In this document: positions 32,201 through 45,370 of the stretch, in pieces | How the letters are laid out: every line of letters starts with the position of its first letter | Numbering within the stretch: position 1 is the stretch's first letter | Assembly: GCA_001695595.3 (NCBI GenBank) | Contig: MBPM02000015.1 | Span: 992,001-1,056,000, forward strand | Direction of reading: 5' to 3' | Source: Plasmopara viticola | Taxonomy: Eukaryota; Oomycota; Peronosporomycetes; Peronosporales; Peronosporaceae | DNA: 64,000 bases | Notes under the pieces: generated by a model | The model's database searches: none | What the model saw: the letters and a program-made list of their open reading frames with translations, nothing else | What the model was told of the DNA's origin: nothing | Made by a program: the position numbers and the translations under genes

Positions 32201-33422
32201 AATAAACTTGTCCTCGCGTTCTATTGCCACGAATACGGACAGTCGTGGTGGAACCAGTGGGGACCCACATCGCTCATCACTGGTCTGGGGGGGTCGGAAG
32301 AAGCTGTGGTTTTCTTGACGCGTGAGCTCCTGAAACTTGGCTACTGGGTCGAAGTCTATGGTGATCCATCGCCTCAGGATCTTTCGACGCTGGAGCAAGC
32401 AGACCAAGAGAGGGTGCGATGGTACCCACACTATGCGTACGATCTCGATGACACACGAGTCGATATCTTTGTGGCTTGGCGGTACCATATTTCCATGGCA
32501 ATGGGCACAATGGCGCGTAAACGCTTCTTGTGGATGCACGATCTTCCGCCACAAGATGCACGCCAATCGATTGAGCTCCTACGCCATGCGGATGGCATCG
32601 TGTGTCTCAGTGCCTTTCACGCTTCCGCGTTTCCTGCACAGCTTCAGTCCAAAATCACAATTGTTGCTAACGCAGTGGATCGCTCGTTCGTTGTCGATGG
32701 AGAGAACCACGCTACTCGATTTGTTTACGGAAGCTCCCCAAGTCGAGGACTGCATACGCTACTCAAAGCATGGCCACGCATTCGAAAACAACTTCCAACA
32801 GCTGAACTTCGAGTCTTTTACGGTTTTACACCTGGTTTTTTAAATTGGGGCGAACGTGAAATGACCAACTTTACCGACTGGATGCACGAGATCAAGCACC
32901 TTCTTGCCAATACACGTGGTGTGCACTATGTAGGTCTCGTCAATCACGCACAGTTGGCCGAGGAGTATGCAAACGCTGGCTTTTATCTCTACCCTACGAC
33001 GTTTTCCGAAACGAGTTGCATCTCTCTCATGAAAGCCATGGCCAATGGAGCCATCCCACTTACCAGTCGCTATCCTCGATCAGCTCTATCCGAAACTGTC
33101 GACGACTTTGATCTTGGACCACGACCTTTACAAGTTCAGACCATTGGTACGTCTACACCTTGAATTGTATGCTATGGATCTAATTTTGCATGTAGACGAC
33201 GATCCCGAATGGCTCGAGCTCTGGATTCAAAGCATCATTAAAGCTGTAGACAACAAACAGCAAACGACAAGAGTTCGTCAACGTATGAAGCAATTTGCTC
33301 GCGAGAAATATTGCTGGGAAAGCATGGCATTGCAATGGCATCGAGTGCTTTCAAGACAAGAGAGTGATTGTGCGGCGCAAACTTGTACACAAAGCTTTCC
33401 AACGTGGCCCAGTTTAAAGTAA
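29216..33422 (+). CDS. Secretory TPR protein with GT41 (OGT-like) and GT4-like glycosyltransferase domains
   Basis: Two exons, 29216-33146 and 33196-33422 (intron GTACGT to AG, 49 bases), encode 1385 residues. Residues 1-20 form a hydrophobic signal peptide or signal anchor. TPR-like repeats cover about 60-215. A GT41 domain follows at about 351-725: YLSFDFRDHPMGH matches the SDF-x-NHP-x-x-H region of O-GlcNAc transferase, then YLGYPGTMGSTFTDF, CNFNTINKM, and AHSTAADALW with RVAAS. More TPRs lie at about 760-970. From about 995 comes a GT4-like domain with GGSEEAV (1025-1031), YGSSPSRGL, and FSETSCISLMKAMANGAIP as the nucleotide-sugar site. GT41 enzymes usually modify Ser/Thr in cytosol and nucleus with GlcNAc or fucose; the leader here suggests work in the secretory pathway. 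Ending at the first exon would truncate the GT4 domain. Confidence 0.85.
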
Positions 33423-36400
33423 AAGTGCTCGAGATATGTACACTTTCAGAAAAGCTTAATATGCCGTTTTGAGCTCTGAGCTCAATAAATAATTATAAAA
33501 TTAGAAAACCGGGTAAACTCCTGTTCTTCAAAAGGCTTTAAGCTCAGTAAGCAATAAGTAATTTCCGTCGATCTGTTTAATTTTTTGAATGCGGACGGCC
33601 AGCCAAGGTGCCATGATGCTGTTTCTTCGATTTTGGCGTGATCGCAAGTAGCATTGGTTCTTAAGCTAGGGACAAAGTCGTACAATAGAAGAACCTCTTG
33701 TAAAGGAAGCCGCTAACCAGGTCCCTAGCTTTTCGTTGACAAGCCCGCTCTTGATGCAGTACCCTTAAGCTATGATAATGATCTATGATTGGCTTGAGAA
33801 TCTGGCATATTTGCATGTACGGAAGCTGATAATTTGACAAGACCGCGACAGAAATTAATATTTTAAGAAGCAGGCTTACAATAATAAATCGGCATGAACA
33901 AGCAATCAAACAAGTACTAGGAGACCAAGCAGAGTGTCATCAATCATCGACAGTCAAGGTTGATCTCTGCATTGGCTGTGCGAGCCGCATCGGCATTAAC
34001 TTCGGTATCAACAGATTCATTGCACCGTCTTCCGTTGTAACCCGTCTATCCAAGCTTTTCGCATCGTCTTTATGATGACAGAGAAGTCTCAATCACCTCG
34101 AACTGCGTTAAATTGCGCTGAGTCGAATCTGACGGACGTCCATGACCTCGTGCGTTTGTGAGATTGAAAATGTTTCCATCCGGGACGGATAAGGATCACC
34201 CCTTTGTGATATCGTCATACTGGTCGCAAATTCGTTCTAGCGTTTCGTGGACTGATGATGGTGGCGGTCATACGGCTGGCGTCTCTCAAGAAGGGTGAAT
34301 AAGCCATCAATGCGAACCACTTGTCACGGGTGAAGTCTCTTACTGGTGTTGCGGCTGCCCTTGATTTGGATTCGTGCTTGAAGAGATGACCAAAATTTGA
34401 GACAAACATGCCTTGGCAGTCTCTCTAGCTCTGTATTGGCTGAAGGCTGAATTCAGCGCTGCCACCGAAGCTTTCCCCAATGCCTCGGGAAAGACTTGGC
34501 CAAACAGCAAGTTGGCCATCGCAAGCTAATCGGCAAGAGTCAACATATCACTTGTAGATACTGAAAGATACTTCCTGAGCGCAGAGTGTGCGCTCTCCAC
34601 TTGCACTTTGTGGACCAGGCTGTCAGTCTGATATGATAATGCGAATTATTATATCAGACTCACAGCCTGTTCCGCGGCTTCTACATATACGCTTACGCTG
34701 CTGCAGCAGCTTGGAAGTTGACATCTCCGCACACGAGCGTTTAAGACATATACCTTTGATTTTACGGTCTGGTTTGGTGTCCAACTCTCCTTATTTTATT
34801 TAAGTAAATTTAAAGCCCTCATCCTGCGATCGAAGAGTTACTGCCAAGCGAGCCTCTTCCAACAACGCGTATGTAGTACTAACGATGAATTATTGTTGAC
34901 TCGAGGTTGGAGAAATAGAAAAATGATGATTGGGAGCCGCCAGCCATCCCACCTTGGTGTTCGCTCCAGCCAACTATAGACCACTATTATAGTTGAAGGG
35001 GGGGGGGCTGATTAACAAATAGAGGAGGCTGGAAAGCGGCTCCCTAGGTAAACCTCCAGAGTGATGTTGCAGCTTATATTTCAACCAAATTTGATGAAAT
35101 AGTCCACGTCCGCAACTTAGACATCAATTTGCTTATATTGTTGTTTGGAGACAGCTCACTTTAGTGCTGTCTCGACATCGGCATAATGTCAAGCCGAACT
35201 AAAGTTAATGGGCGAGCAAGGGATCACTCCTACTATCGATCACAAGACCACGATTTCTCGCAAGGTACTCATCCCTTCTGAATTCAAATTACAGCAATCT
35301 CCAGTCGCTTCTGCCAGACGACATCCATGGATTTTTGCAGCGTTCTCACCGTGAAGCTTCACAAGAAGCCGATGGAACCCGTGATAACATCTCTGCTTGG
35401 CCAAGTGCTTTAAATTGTAGCTGTTGGCGTTACTCGGCTTCTCATCCCTATGTTGAATATGGCGGTGGGAATAAGCAGAACAAACCACCATATGATCGAC
35501 CACCCGTGCTTGCCTTACCAGTAAGGTCGAAAGCGGGCTTTGAAGAGGTACTGGGGGCACCTCAGGACTCCTATGAGGCCCAAAGTACTGAGATTTGTAT
35601 AATGTTCTATAAAACATCCGATCAAATATTGGGCGCGTCGACATTGTCTTGGAAAAGCTCGATAGTGCCATGTCTTTCCAAAATCGTGAAAGGCTCATTT
35701 GAGTGAAGTTTTATTTTTTTTCAGTGCCGAACATACTTCTTATCGATATTGGCTTAAGTGTTCTACCATACCTGGTAACGATCCATGTTTCTTTAGAAAG
35801 CCATTACTTATCTTGGACAAATGCAATCAAACTTCTTATCTTGCTTATTACGTTCAAACCATCTTTTACAAGCTAACTTGAAGTTTGAATAAAAAGGATT
35901 TCTTTGCTGGGTCCAAAAACGACACATTGCGAAAAAGAATTTCTGATCCTCTCTCAGTTTTCGCAGAAGCGTTGGTGCTTCGAGAGATACAGGGACTCTT
36001 GAGAGTCCTAGCCTATAAGGTCTGTAGATGCGCGAGACGCATTGCTGAGTGCAAATTCGACTATGAACGACTAATCAAACCTTGGGTATGGTGGTTCAGT
36101 GCGCATACTACAAAGCGAATTTCTTGAAATTGCAGCTGGCTTGTTTATTTCTTGCTGATAGTTTGATGTTGACATCAATAGAAAAGCTTCGAATAATTAG
36201 ATATATTTGCGCTCGTCATCGTGTCGAAAACGCCACCTATATTAGATCTGTGTTCTTAGACAATCTTGCCGTTTGTATTCATCTTACATTGGCCAGGATT
36301 AAGGCCAAGTAAACCATTTTCCTTCAAAAGCATATATAGCCGGACTGCTATTGACCTCAATTGAGCAAAAAACATAGTCGGAGCTGATTATCTTCCAACA

Positions 36401-39400
36401 TGAAGCCGAAAGGAGAAGGCGCGGGATTTTATTGACGCAAAGGCCACATCTTCTGTTTTTCTGCCAAATTATACAAATCTTCGCATACTTGGCCACTCAA
36501 TGAGTTGTGGAGTTTGGATCTATCTCATTTCATAGGGCTACCAACTAAGATTAAAAAAAAATGTTTCGATTATACCAAAAGCATCCTGGCATCAACTCTC
36601 TCGGCATCACTCAGAATTCTTTTACTACAAATCGGACAAAGGCTTTGCGAGACCCGCATACTCAGCATTGTAACTGTGCAAATAATTGGTCTTTATGAAG
36701 TGCGTGGCGTAGGTCAAGCGGTCATCGATTTAAACGGCTTGTACGATGTCAAAGTCGGTTTCGTAAGTTGGCTGTTTATGAAACATCTAAGGGGTTTTGA
36801 TATTCCCCGCGTCAAGAACACACCTATCGATGTTGGCAAAAGTTAGCTAACTCTCACGACCCCAAAACCTTGCTCACGCGGCATTCAAACCCAGATAAAC
36901 TCCACTAAATAATGCCTAGCCGAAAGGCGTAATAGCCGAAATGATTGTGTGGCCCGACACACTCCGATGACCGATCGCTGGGCGCACTAACCAGTATGAA
37001 GGGTACATCGACACACTAGCTCAAATTGGGTGGTAGCTATTTGATCTTCTAGTGCAGCGTACAGCGTGTCTTTGAACGTGCTGTTAAGAAGCTTATGCGT
37101 GCTAAATCGGGTACAATCGCCCTGCTCAGCTTACGATAAGCTTAAGTTCGTTGCCACTTTCCATTCCATTGAAGCACAGAAGTCAGTAACGGCACTAAAA
37201 TTTCGCATCCTGCATCATGAAAGCATTTTGTCTTGTCGGCAATTGAGACATCAATGAGCTTACATTAGTAAAAACAGACAGGGCACGTGCTCCACCCCTT
37301 TAAGTGATGTAAGTTTGATGATGGGCCACGTTTGAATTTTCCTTTAGTAAAGAACAGTTTGAAGTATTGGGAATTTACGAATCTTTGAGCCCCGACACTA
37401 TATTTAAGTCTTAAGCGCAGAAGATTGATATTCTATGATAGATACTATTATCGAAAAAGTACCGCTGAGATATTTCCGCTTTAATACCAACCAAGAATCT
37501 CTATAGTCCGAGCTCTTCAAGGCTCTGATACCTTTGACATCCCTTTTAACTTACGCGCACCTGACGTAAAAGGTGTTTTTATGTGTGACGGGGTCATTTA
37601 GCAATTTGCACAGATAATAGAAACGCAATTTTCCGGTAATTAAATGTTCACTATCTTTGTTTTTAGGGACCGAAGTGTGCAAAATATTGTCAGAAAGCGT
37701 TGTTTATAAAATGCAACTCAACTCTGTAGCGCGATTACACGATCCCAGTGTGACTCTTATTAGTTCACCCAGTTTGTGTGACACAAGTCAAGGAGCTTTT
37801 CTAGGAGCAATAAGAAAACAGTACGTTGTACCAAACCGTTAACGGAAAAGGAGTGCATAATTAGATGATAACGAATGACTACGCTAGACAGAATAATAAA
37901 TGTAAGATATTATCTCCACAAGCGGCATATCTATGAATTTTTAAAAAAAAAGTTTGCTCAGACTTTGAAAGTCAAGGTTTAATTACGTTTTAATCCAAAG
38001 ACTACCAGGCATGTTATGTCTATTCGACCTCATCGAGGATGCTGTGGTATGACAAACTTAACTTTCAGGCTGCTTGGTAGAGAAAGGCAAAGTGTACAGT
38101 CGGGGCCTAAAAAGCGGTCCAGTCTTAAAAAGTCACAGATATGCTGTAAAAGAAGAGCTTGGCATCCGAGCTGCTGAACAACATAAGGACATTGGGTGAT
38201 GCTTTGTGGTATTTACCATATGCGGCCACGGTGGCCCTTGTTATAAGCTTTTAAAGTTCAAGAAGCCAAAATCATTGTCGTTTAAAAAACGCAGTTGACC
38301 ACAGCGCGCCTATTAAAGAAAGACTGAGTTTTGTCGAGCCCCAAGATAGTATTGAAGGTTGAAAAGGCTGAAGCCCAAATAAGCTCCGAGCTTTATTTTT
38401 TGGTCATGCTTAATAGCGTGAATTGCGGTTTTGTTAAGACGACTGGGAATCATTTAAGCAGACCTTGAGCTATTCTAAGCAAAAGCGTATCATCGGGCCA
38501 TAACGCATTGTTATAAAATGCTAATTTTGTGCTAAGGATTATTGAGCAATCAACTGTGACAGTGTCAGTCTCCCCTCAGTGAAGAGAGCGAAGACACGAC
38601 CGGTACGTAAGTTTCAGTAGGAGAAGGTAAAAGTTGCTCGACTTTGAAAGCATCGAGCGTTGTTTGGCCTAAGTTTGATATGACCTCATTCTGTAATGAA
38701 GCAGCTAGAGAGCCACAGATTCCAAATTTATTGGAGGACAAAAAGTGTATGCTTTTAATGGAGACAAAAAAAGTCAGGAATAAACTTCCGCGAGGAAGTA
38801 GAAGCGCAATTGACATGATCGTTTGACCAACTCGATCGAGAAGCTGGACATTGAAATGTCAGAATGTAAAGTGATTGTGCAAAGGACAGATGATAGAAGC
38901 GTGGAGTGGCACGAAAACAACTGAGTGGTGCTCGCCATATACAGCACTCGCTGCACGCGGCAAGCGCTGTAAGCAAGGGCAGTACGAGCGAGTCCCACCA
39001 CTGTGCTTTGATGTGACATTTTTATTGATAAATAGATGTAATAAAGAACAGTTCTTGCTCCTTGTGCAAGCAAGACGATATCCTGTCGATGCTCGTGAAG
39101 TGGTATGCTTTTCAATAAAACCAACACTCGTCGTGGACAGCGCTCGTTATATACTCCACATGGCAAAGTCGACCATAAAACGAGGCATGAAGGGCGAGGC
39201 TCTGCCAATGCACATAGAGAGGTATGCTATGTACTAAGCTCCGGCCGTCGTGAACTGCGTTTGCAGTATTTCATGCCAGATATGATTCTTGATAGGTCAA
39301 GATTTCGCGGCCAAGATTTTAGAAATGCACTTGGAGCGAGACGTATTTCCTGAAGCAATGACCGTTGTAGACATCAACGCTTACTGTTCGTCCGCATAAT

Positions 39401-42400
39401 GTAGTCAACCGTATCAGGGGCTCTGTTCTTAGGACACATAAAGTGGAGCATCTTTAGCTGTATAGATGCTTTTATAGGCAAAGATTTTTGCAGAACGAGA
39501 TGTACATGGAAGAGCTTGCGAAGGCTTGCATAGACGGCATAGCCAAAGTATTGGTCAAACAATTTAAGGAAGAGATCAACATTTTATTGATATTTGGGTA
39601 AAGCAATCTTGAGAAAGACTTAGTGCACGGAATGGATTTTTAATTCAAAAGGATCTACCAAGTCCATATAACTCTTTGAAACGATATCAGGATGGAGTCT
39701 CCCGAAACCCGCCTTTATCATTACCACGCGCTTTTGGCATGCTTAGCACATGCAATTGCAATGTTTTTATAAGTAGCAAACGAGAGAGTAATACTGGAAT
39801 CATCCACCTTTTGATATATACATCAGCCACCACAAAGCAACGACGAAGAAATGTGTCATTCTACGCATCCCCTAAGAATTTAGTTAGCATAATTTAACAA
39901 CATCAAAAATTTATTAATCGATGACGACGACGTGCACGAGATACCAATTGTCAGTGTCATCCAACATTATATTCATGACCAATAAGGTGAGTCAAAGACG
40001 GGTTTGTGTAGTGCAGATCCTTTTTCTTCAGTATCGTGCTCGCTTCAAAGTCAATCGTTACATTAATCACTGAAACGCTGCGCATAAACTTGAAATTATT
40101 TTTTAATGAACAATGACCACAGAAGTTTAAATAGCGGATGTCGTACTATAACAGATATTCCAAAAGACAACGACGACGACGCTATCAACTTTGAACCTGT
40201 ATTGAAAAGTGCTTTAGAAGTACACTAACAATTTGTCAAATGGATCTTACAAAGATAAATAGAAAATTGATCAATTGAAATGACCAAACATACATGATTT
40301 TGTATGCAATTATTTAGATACGCACGAAAATATAACTTCGGCAATGGCAAAGCAGATGACATTCATTAGAGGGAGTCATCGAGAGCGAAGTGATGCCAAC
40401 TTACTCACATAGGAGCAGCACGTATACGCTTGGTGAGAAGATTTGTGCAGACAAAGCTTAGGTGACCATGGACCAGCGATTGTCGCGCTAGAGTTGGTAT
40501 CGGCTCATTGTTCCATTGGTGCGGTCCCACGATCTGCTCCATCGGATCCAGTTAGTTTTTCCTTCGCTTTCTCATCCCAAGTGACGCACATATGTGATGC
40601 AGAGGGAGGTCAAGTTGGGTATCAGAACATGAATAACTCCCATCGATGCCATTAGATACGGAGCTGCGTGTGTAGCTCTCTCTGAGTAGTAAATCAAACT
40701 TTATAATGATCGTGCTCAAGTCGCCCACCACGAATGCTGAGTAGTGGAATTTACCGAGCATGATCGCCAAGCCATACATAACTTCAATAAGAACTAGATA
40801 TTTGCACGTCGCTTGAAGTTTTTGGGAAAGTGTTGAATGCTGAGCTCAATGTTTATCGCCAGTCTCACATTAAACAACACATCGCTTAATCACAAAAAGC
40901 GCAATCTGAAGGCCTATTTACTTGGCAAAAAAATTAGTGGCTTTGTATTTATTTCAAGCCGAAGAAGACTGCTAAGTGGAGCTAGAAGTTGATCACCTTG
41001 TAAGAAGTTATTGTTTAAAGGGCTACAAATCTTATATATTTTACAATCGGCATGATACGCGGTATGATGTCAGACATTGAAGTAACCGACTCTCTTCGCT
41101 ATAGTGTAGCTATCGTCATGCATAGATGTGGCTAAGGCGGTACAATACATCGACGATAAAGTATAGCGTCTCGTTTGCGACCATAGTTTCTCAAAGTTTT
41201 AAAAAGGCAAAGGTTTTCAAAAGCATAATAATTTTCATTGCAGCTTTGAGTTCAAATTATGCCAGGATCCATGACATTCGCCAGAACGACAGCGCGACAA
41301 AATTTACACTTACCGTATATAAGGTGCTGTAGGTCATTACTAAGCCTCTCCAATTTGTATCGTGACCGAGCTTGAAGGGAGGAAGAATGTAAAGTTTACG
41401 CAAATTTTCATTGTCGAACCAGACATACGTCTTCAGGTTAAGCAAAAATAAAATTCTTGCTGACATGATAATGGTACTTTGATTGACATTCAAACATGAT
41501 GCGAGCGCACAAATCGTTTATTTAGCATTTTTTATCAGTAGACCAGTGGGCTTGAGATTGCAGCAGTGACAAATCCTTCAAATTGGTATCCAGGTTTGAA
41601 TAGCTTTTCTAAATTAGGAGCACGCAAACTTGAAATTGATTCAGAAATGGAATAAAAGACGGCAGTCTGGTTGGTCATCGAAATTAATATCTCCACACGA
41701 AGGATTATCGTTTAAATCGTCACTTTTCATAAATTCGTGCTTCGTACGAACCTCTGCAATATTCTCAACATTATAAAGAGTTCAGACAAGCCTCAACAAA
41801 TACGTACGAAGGATTTTTGTGCGCGGAGGAACACGCGAGACTCCGCTACAAAATATGTTGTGTACTGCTCATACAAAAATAATGATGATTGGTTGGCTCT
41901 GTGTCAAAGCGGTCGTACATTTAAGGTATACTACATGACTTGAGGAGCCAAAAGCGAGTAAGACTAACTTCGTTGAGTTTATATTTACCAAGCGGAGGCT
42001 TGATCTGACCTTTTAAATAAATTGCAGATAAGTATATTAGCAACCTTGGATTAGGTAAAGCGATAACCTTCTCCTTATTTTTAGAGGTACGGAGGGCTAG
42101 TGCATATGAAAGTGCACTATCGCGATAAAACCTTCCCAATCAAATATTATAGGGAGTAATATTTCAGCCTTCTCATTCGCTGATTCCACGTCAGGTCTAA
42201 TATTCTTACCACTTATCTACGGCTTTTGCTTAAGACTTAACATGCTTGTGACGATGACGTGTAATTACATATACTGATAAGATTCCGGAAGCAAATCGAT
42301 CGAATGGAGAGGTATGATCATGACCTACTTTTCAGATTTGTGAGCAACGAAGACTGCCTAAACGAAGAACAAATTGCGATCTCACATCATTTCCGATTTA

Positions 42401-45059
42401 AGTGAGCAATTATTATACCCGGATCAAAAAACTACTTGCCATTGATGGTTCCAGCGGGACGAAAAGGATAAGTTTCTTTAAGAAATTCTCGACATTTAAA
42501 GTTGCCATTGTGGTCGCAATCAGTGAAATCTGCTTTTTGTTCCGGATAAAAACCGTACAACTATGAGCCCAGACCCAAAAGTACATAATGATATTGGTCA
42601 AACTAATGACACGCACTCTAAAAAGTGCAACGGGTATCATGTGCTAATCCTAAAAATTGTGTTCAACAATGATAGAGACTGGATCGATCGAGGCTTAAGC
42701 CTTCTGTGCATACTCGTTATTGCATTTGAAATCTTGGTCGAAAACATCAACACCACATTCTTTTAGCCTCTAAACCATTGTCGTACTCAAATTGGAGCGC
42801 TAGTAAAGGGGAATTTTTTGCTCTTATGTTCATATAGAGTCGGAGTGGTCATTTTTACTTTTATAATATATAGTGATAAGACCAGCAGTCGCCTCACTTT
42901 CGCAGGGCATCACGTGAATAATTATTCTGTAATACAAATATGGGCTAATTATTCGCGTCATTCGTGATGAAGTTCTATCAAATAGTGGGCATTATTAGTT
43001 AAAATCATCTAAAAGACTTGCTTTTGCTTGGGTCTTATGTCTTACACGCTAAATTTACATTGGACCTTCCACGAAAACTTCTACAAAACCAGACGCATTG
43101 AGAGCTGTTTTTTTTGTCGCAACGCCTTATATGATATAACCATCTCTGATGTAAATGAGCGGCAGCATATCTGGCAGATCTATTTTGGTAGCGCATTAGA
43201 GCACATATTTGATAGTGATCGTTACTTCTCTACACGTCATCGAACTACTCATTTTTGGTATGAACTCTTCACGCCTATGTGCTATTTACATTAAACGGGT
43301 GAAGTCTCACAACACTCAACATAAATTACTTTGTCGAAATTCTTTTGCGTTGCGATGCGTCATGCTTCACGATCTTATCTTTAAGCTGTTTTCTACTAAA
43401 GTATACTGACAGGCGTTTCGCTGCCTGTTTCATTACCGATGCGATCAAATTTACTTTGTATGTAATCGTTTAAATACAGTCACCAAGTGGCGGGTAATAC
43501 TAAGTCGATACATTTTAAATGCTTTGGTGCGTGAGGTGCAACGAGCTTTTAATGCAGCTGATCTTTTGTGTTTAGAGCTGGCTTCCCCTGGAAATGACCC
43601 TTAAAAAATGGTAATTCCTAGTGCTCGACCAATTAGATTCAAACATAAAATAATGTTATCTTGAAGCATCTGTCTACCTATTTCCGCAACTGTTTGCCTG
43701 TGCGTAAAATCGCTTGACGCACCGAAGTCTATCAAGACCCAAAATGGTTTCCTTTAATTTAATTTACTTGTATGTGCAATAGTAGATCACAGCTGATGGC
43801 TCTTGGTTCGATTAAAACTGGCGTCATGTATATTGATTTGCAAGGTGTAAATTTAATACAGAAGTTGTATTTCGGCAATAAAAACAAGTTTTTTGCAATA
43901 AATGAAGTTCGTTTAATGCCAACTTGGGGAAGTGCATGATCATAAAAACCTTTAAGGCTAACAATACATACGGATTTTTAACGCTGCATATCTTATCGCA
44001 AGAAGTTCTTGCTCTTGAGCGAGTCTTTTGTTTGGCGCACCCAAGCTGCTCGGGGTGAACCCAGATAAAGTGCTTATGATTTTCGTCATTTGTTTGCAAT
44101 AAGTTTATCAGATGGAATCGACGAGAGTGTTGAAATTAAAGTTGACTGCATGTCTATCCCCGCTAAAAATGGATTTACAGTACAATCAAACCGGCGCAGG
44201 ATTTCCGAGACTTGCATAAAGATTAATGTGCTTGTACAAAGAGTTGGCTAAGCTAAAGCGCTTTCCTAAATTCTTTAAAGTGTGGCATTGAACACGACAA
44301 GATAAATTTTACTTATCAGAGATCCGCCAAATCTCACGGCTACTTATAAAGCAGTCAAAAACTAAAAAAAGTTCTGCCTAAAGAAATATTTATCAATGTT
44401 TGCATCGGCACTATGCGTTTTCGTGAGATGACTTGAATGGATTCAACCAAAGGCCGACAGCTCTTAGTCAGCTATATTGCTCAACCGGTCAGCAAAACCC
44501 ACTATATTCGCGATCCTTGCATAGTCCTTCGATAGGCTGAACGCAGATTATATTCTAGCGAAGAATCAGAAGTGTAATGGAATCGACAAGCTTCTCAATT
44601 TGAGGCCGAATTCGGCAAATTTATCACCGGTTAATACACTTCAGATGTCCGCACATGTGTGCAGAGCTTGCGTCAACACCAGAGGGTGTTTGACATTTAT
44701 CCCCGACCGATGTGACCTACATGCGGTATCGTGGAAGGTAAACGTTTATACTATCCTCGCTGAGACTACACGAGGTAAGCGTTTTTATTCAGCTGATTGG
44801 CTATTGCCGAGTCTCGCGCTTAACCACGCCGACAATCTTATGTCCATTTCATAAAGCTTATGGTTCGTTAAATCCTAATGCACATGTTACCTGGTATCTA
44901 ACAATTGAAGTGGCACGTGTGACGCGAGCTATCTTTTGGTCAGGGAAGATCTCGAGGCTGCAGACAGATTTTTTTGGCATGATAAAGTATTACTAGCAAT
45001 GATTTTGTCAAACTCATTAATCATCTTAATCCTTTGTGGCCGATACATACCATAAATGT
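33423..45059. other. Long gene-poor interval
   Basis: I find no gene with recognisable domains in this 11.6 kb. Opposed open frames at 35240-35706 (152 and 123 codons) are ambiguous. A minus-strand stretch at about 34215-34560 has coding-like composition but several stops. Two hairpins stand out: 34616-34669 (annotated separately) and a shorter one at 35148-35173 (GAGACAGC/GCTGTCTC). A G-run lies near 34998-35007. The rest reads as decayed repeats. Confidence 0.45.
34616..34669 (+). repeat. 54-base near-perfect hairpin
   Basis: Two 25-base arms (34616-34640 and 34645-34669) are reverse complements at 23 of 25 positions around a GCGA loop. On the plus strand the loop is of GNRA type. It could be the core of a miniature inverted-repeat element or the precursor of a small RNA. 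I see no clear target-site duplication. Confidence 0.6.
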
Positions 45060-45370
45060 CTACACCGCGCTCAACTCTCGCCTAAAATAGCCAGGTGGAA
45101 CACTTTTTTGCGGAATATAACTTATCAATAAAGTAATAGTTAGGAAAGCAGTTAGCTTTGGCTGATTCGCCACTTCGTGTCGAAATCCAAAGACGATCTC
45201 TCGATCCCGTTCCTCAGCATCTGCTGACAGCAGGGCAGTGCTGATTACAAAGTTCGACACATCACAAACGACACTGAACAGTCGATCTAGTTTTGGGAAG
45301 GCAAGAGTTGGCGTCAGCAACAAGCGCTTCATGACTTTGTCAAAAATATCTTGGTGCTGATTTTTCTTGA
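45060..45370 (-). mobile_element. Ty3/gypsy polymerase fragment (RT/RNase H junction)
   Basis: The minus-strand translation has the motif order of the gypsy RT/RNase H junction: FDKVMKRLLLTPTLAFP, then FSVVCDVSNFVISTALLSADAEERDREIVF. Known elements have roughly F..LK..L..APVLAFPD, then F.V.CDAS..AIG.VL....DGRERPI.F. One 90-codon frame remains. Homology fades on both sides and no LTR is seen, so this is a small relic. The usual CDAS is CDVS here. Confidence 0.7.

Noticed and set aside
32069..32843. Frames of 165 (minus) and 168 (plus, other frame) codons
   Set aside because: They lie inside the glycosyltransferase fusion, where the main frame carries continuous domain motifs.
35240..35706. 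Opposed frames of 152 and 123 codons
   Set aside because: Neither shows a domain, signal peptide or splice context, and they overlap each other, so no gene is called.
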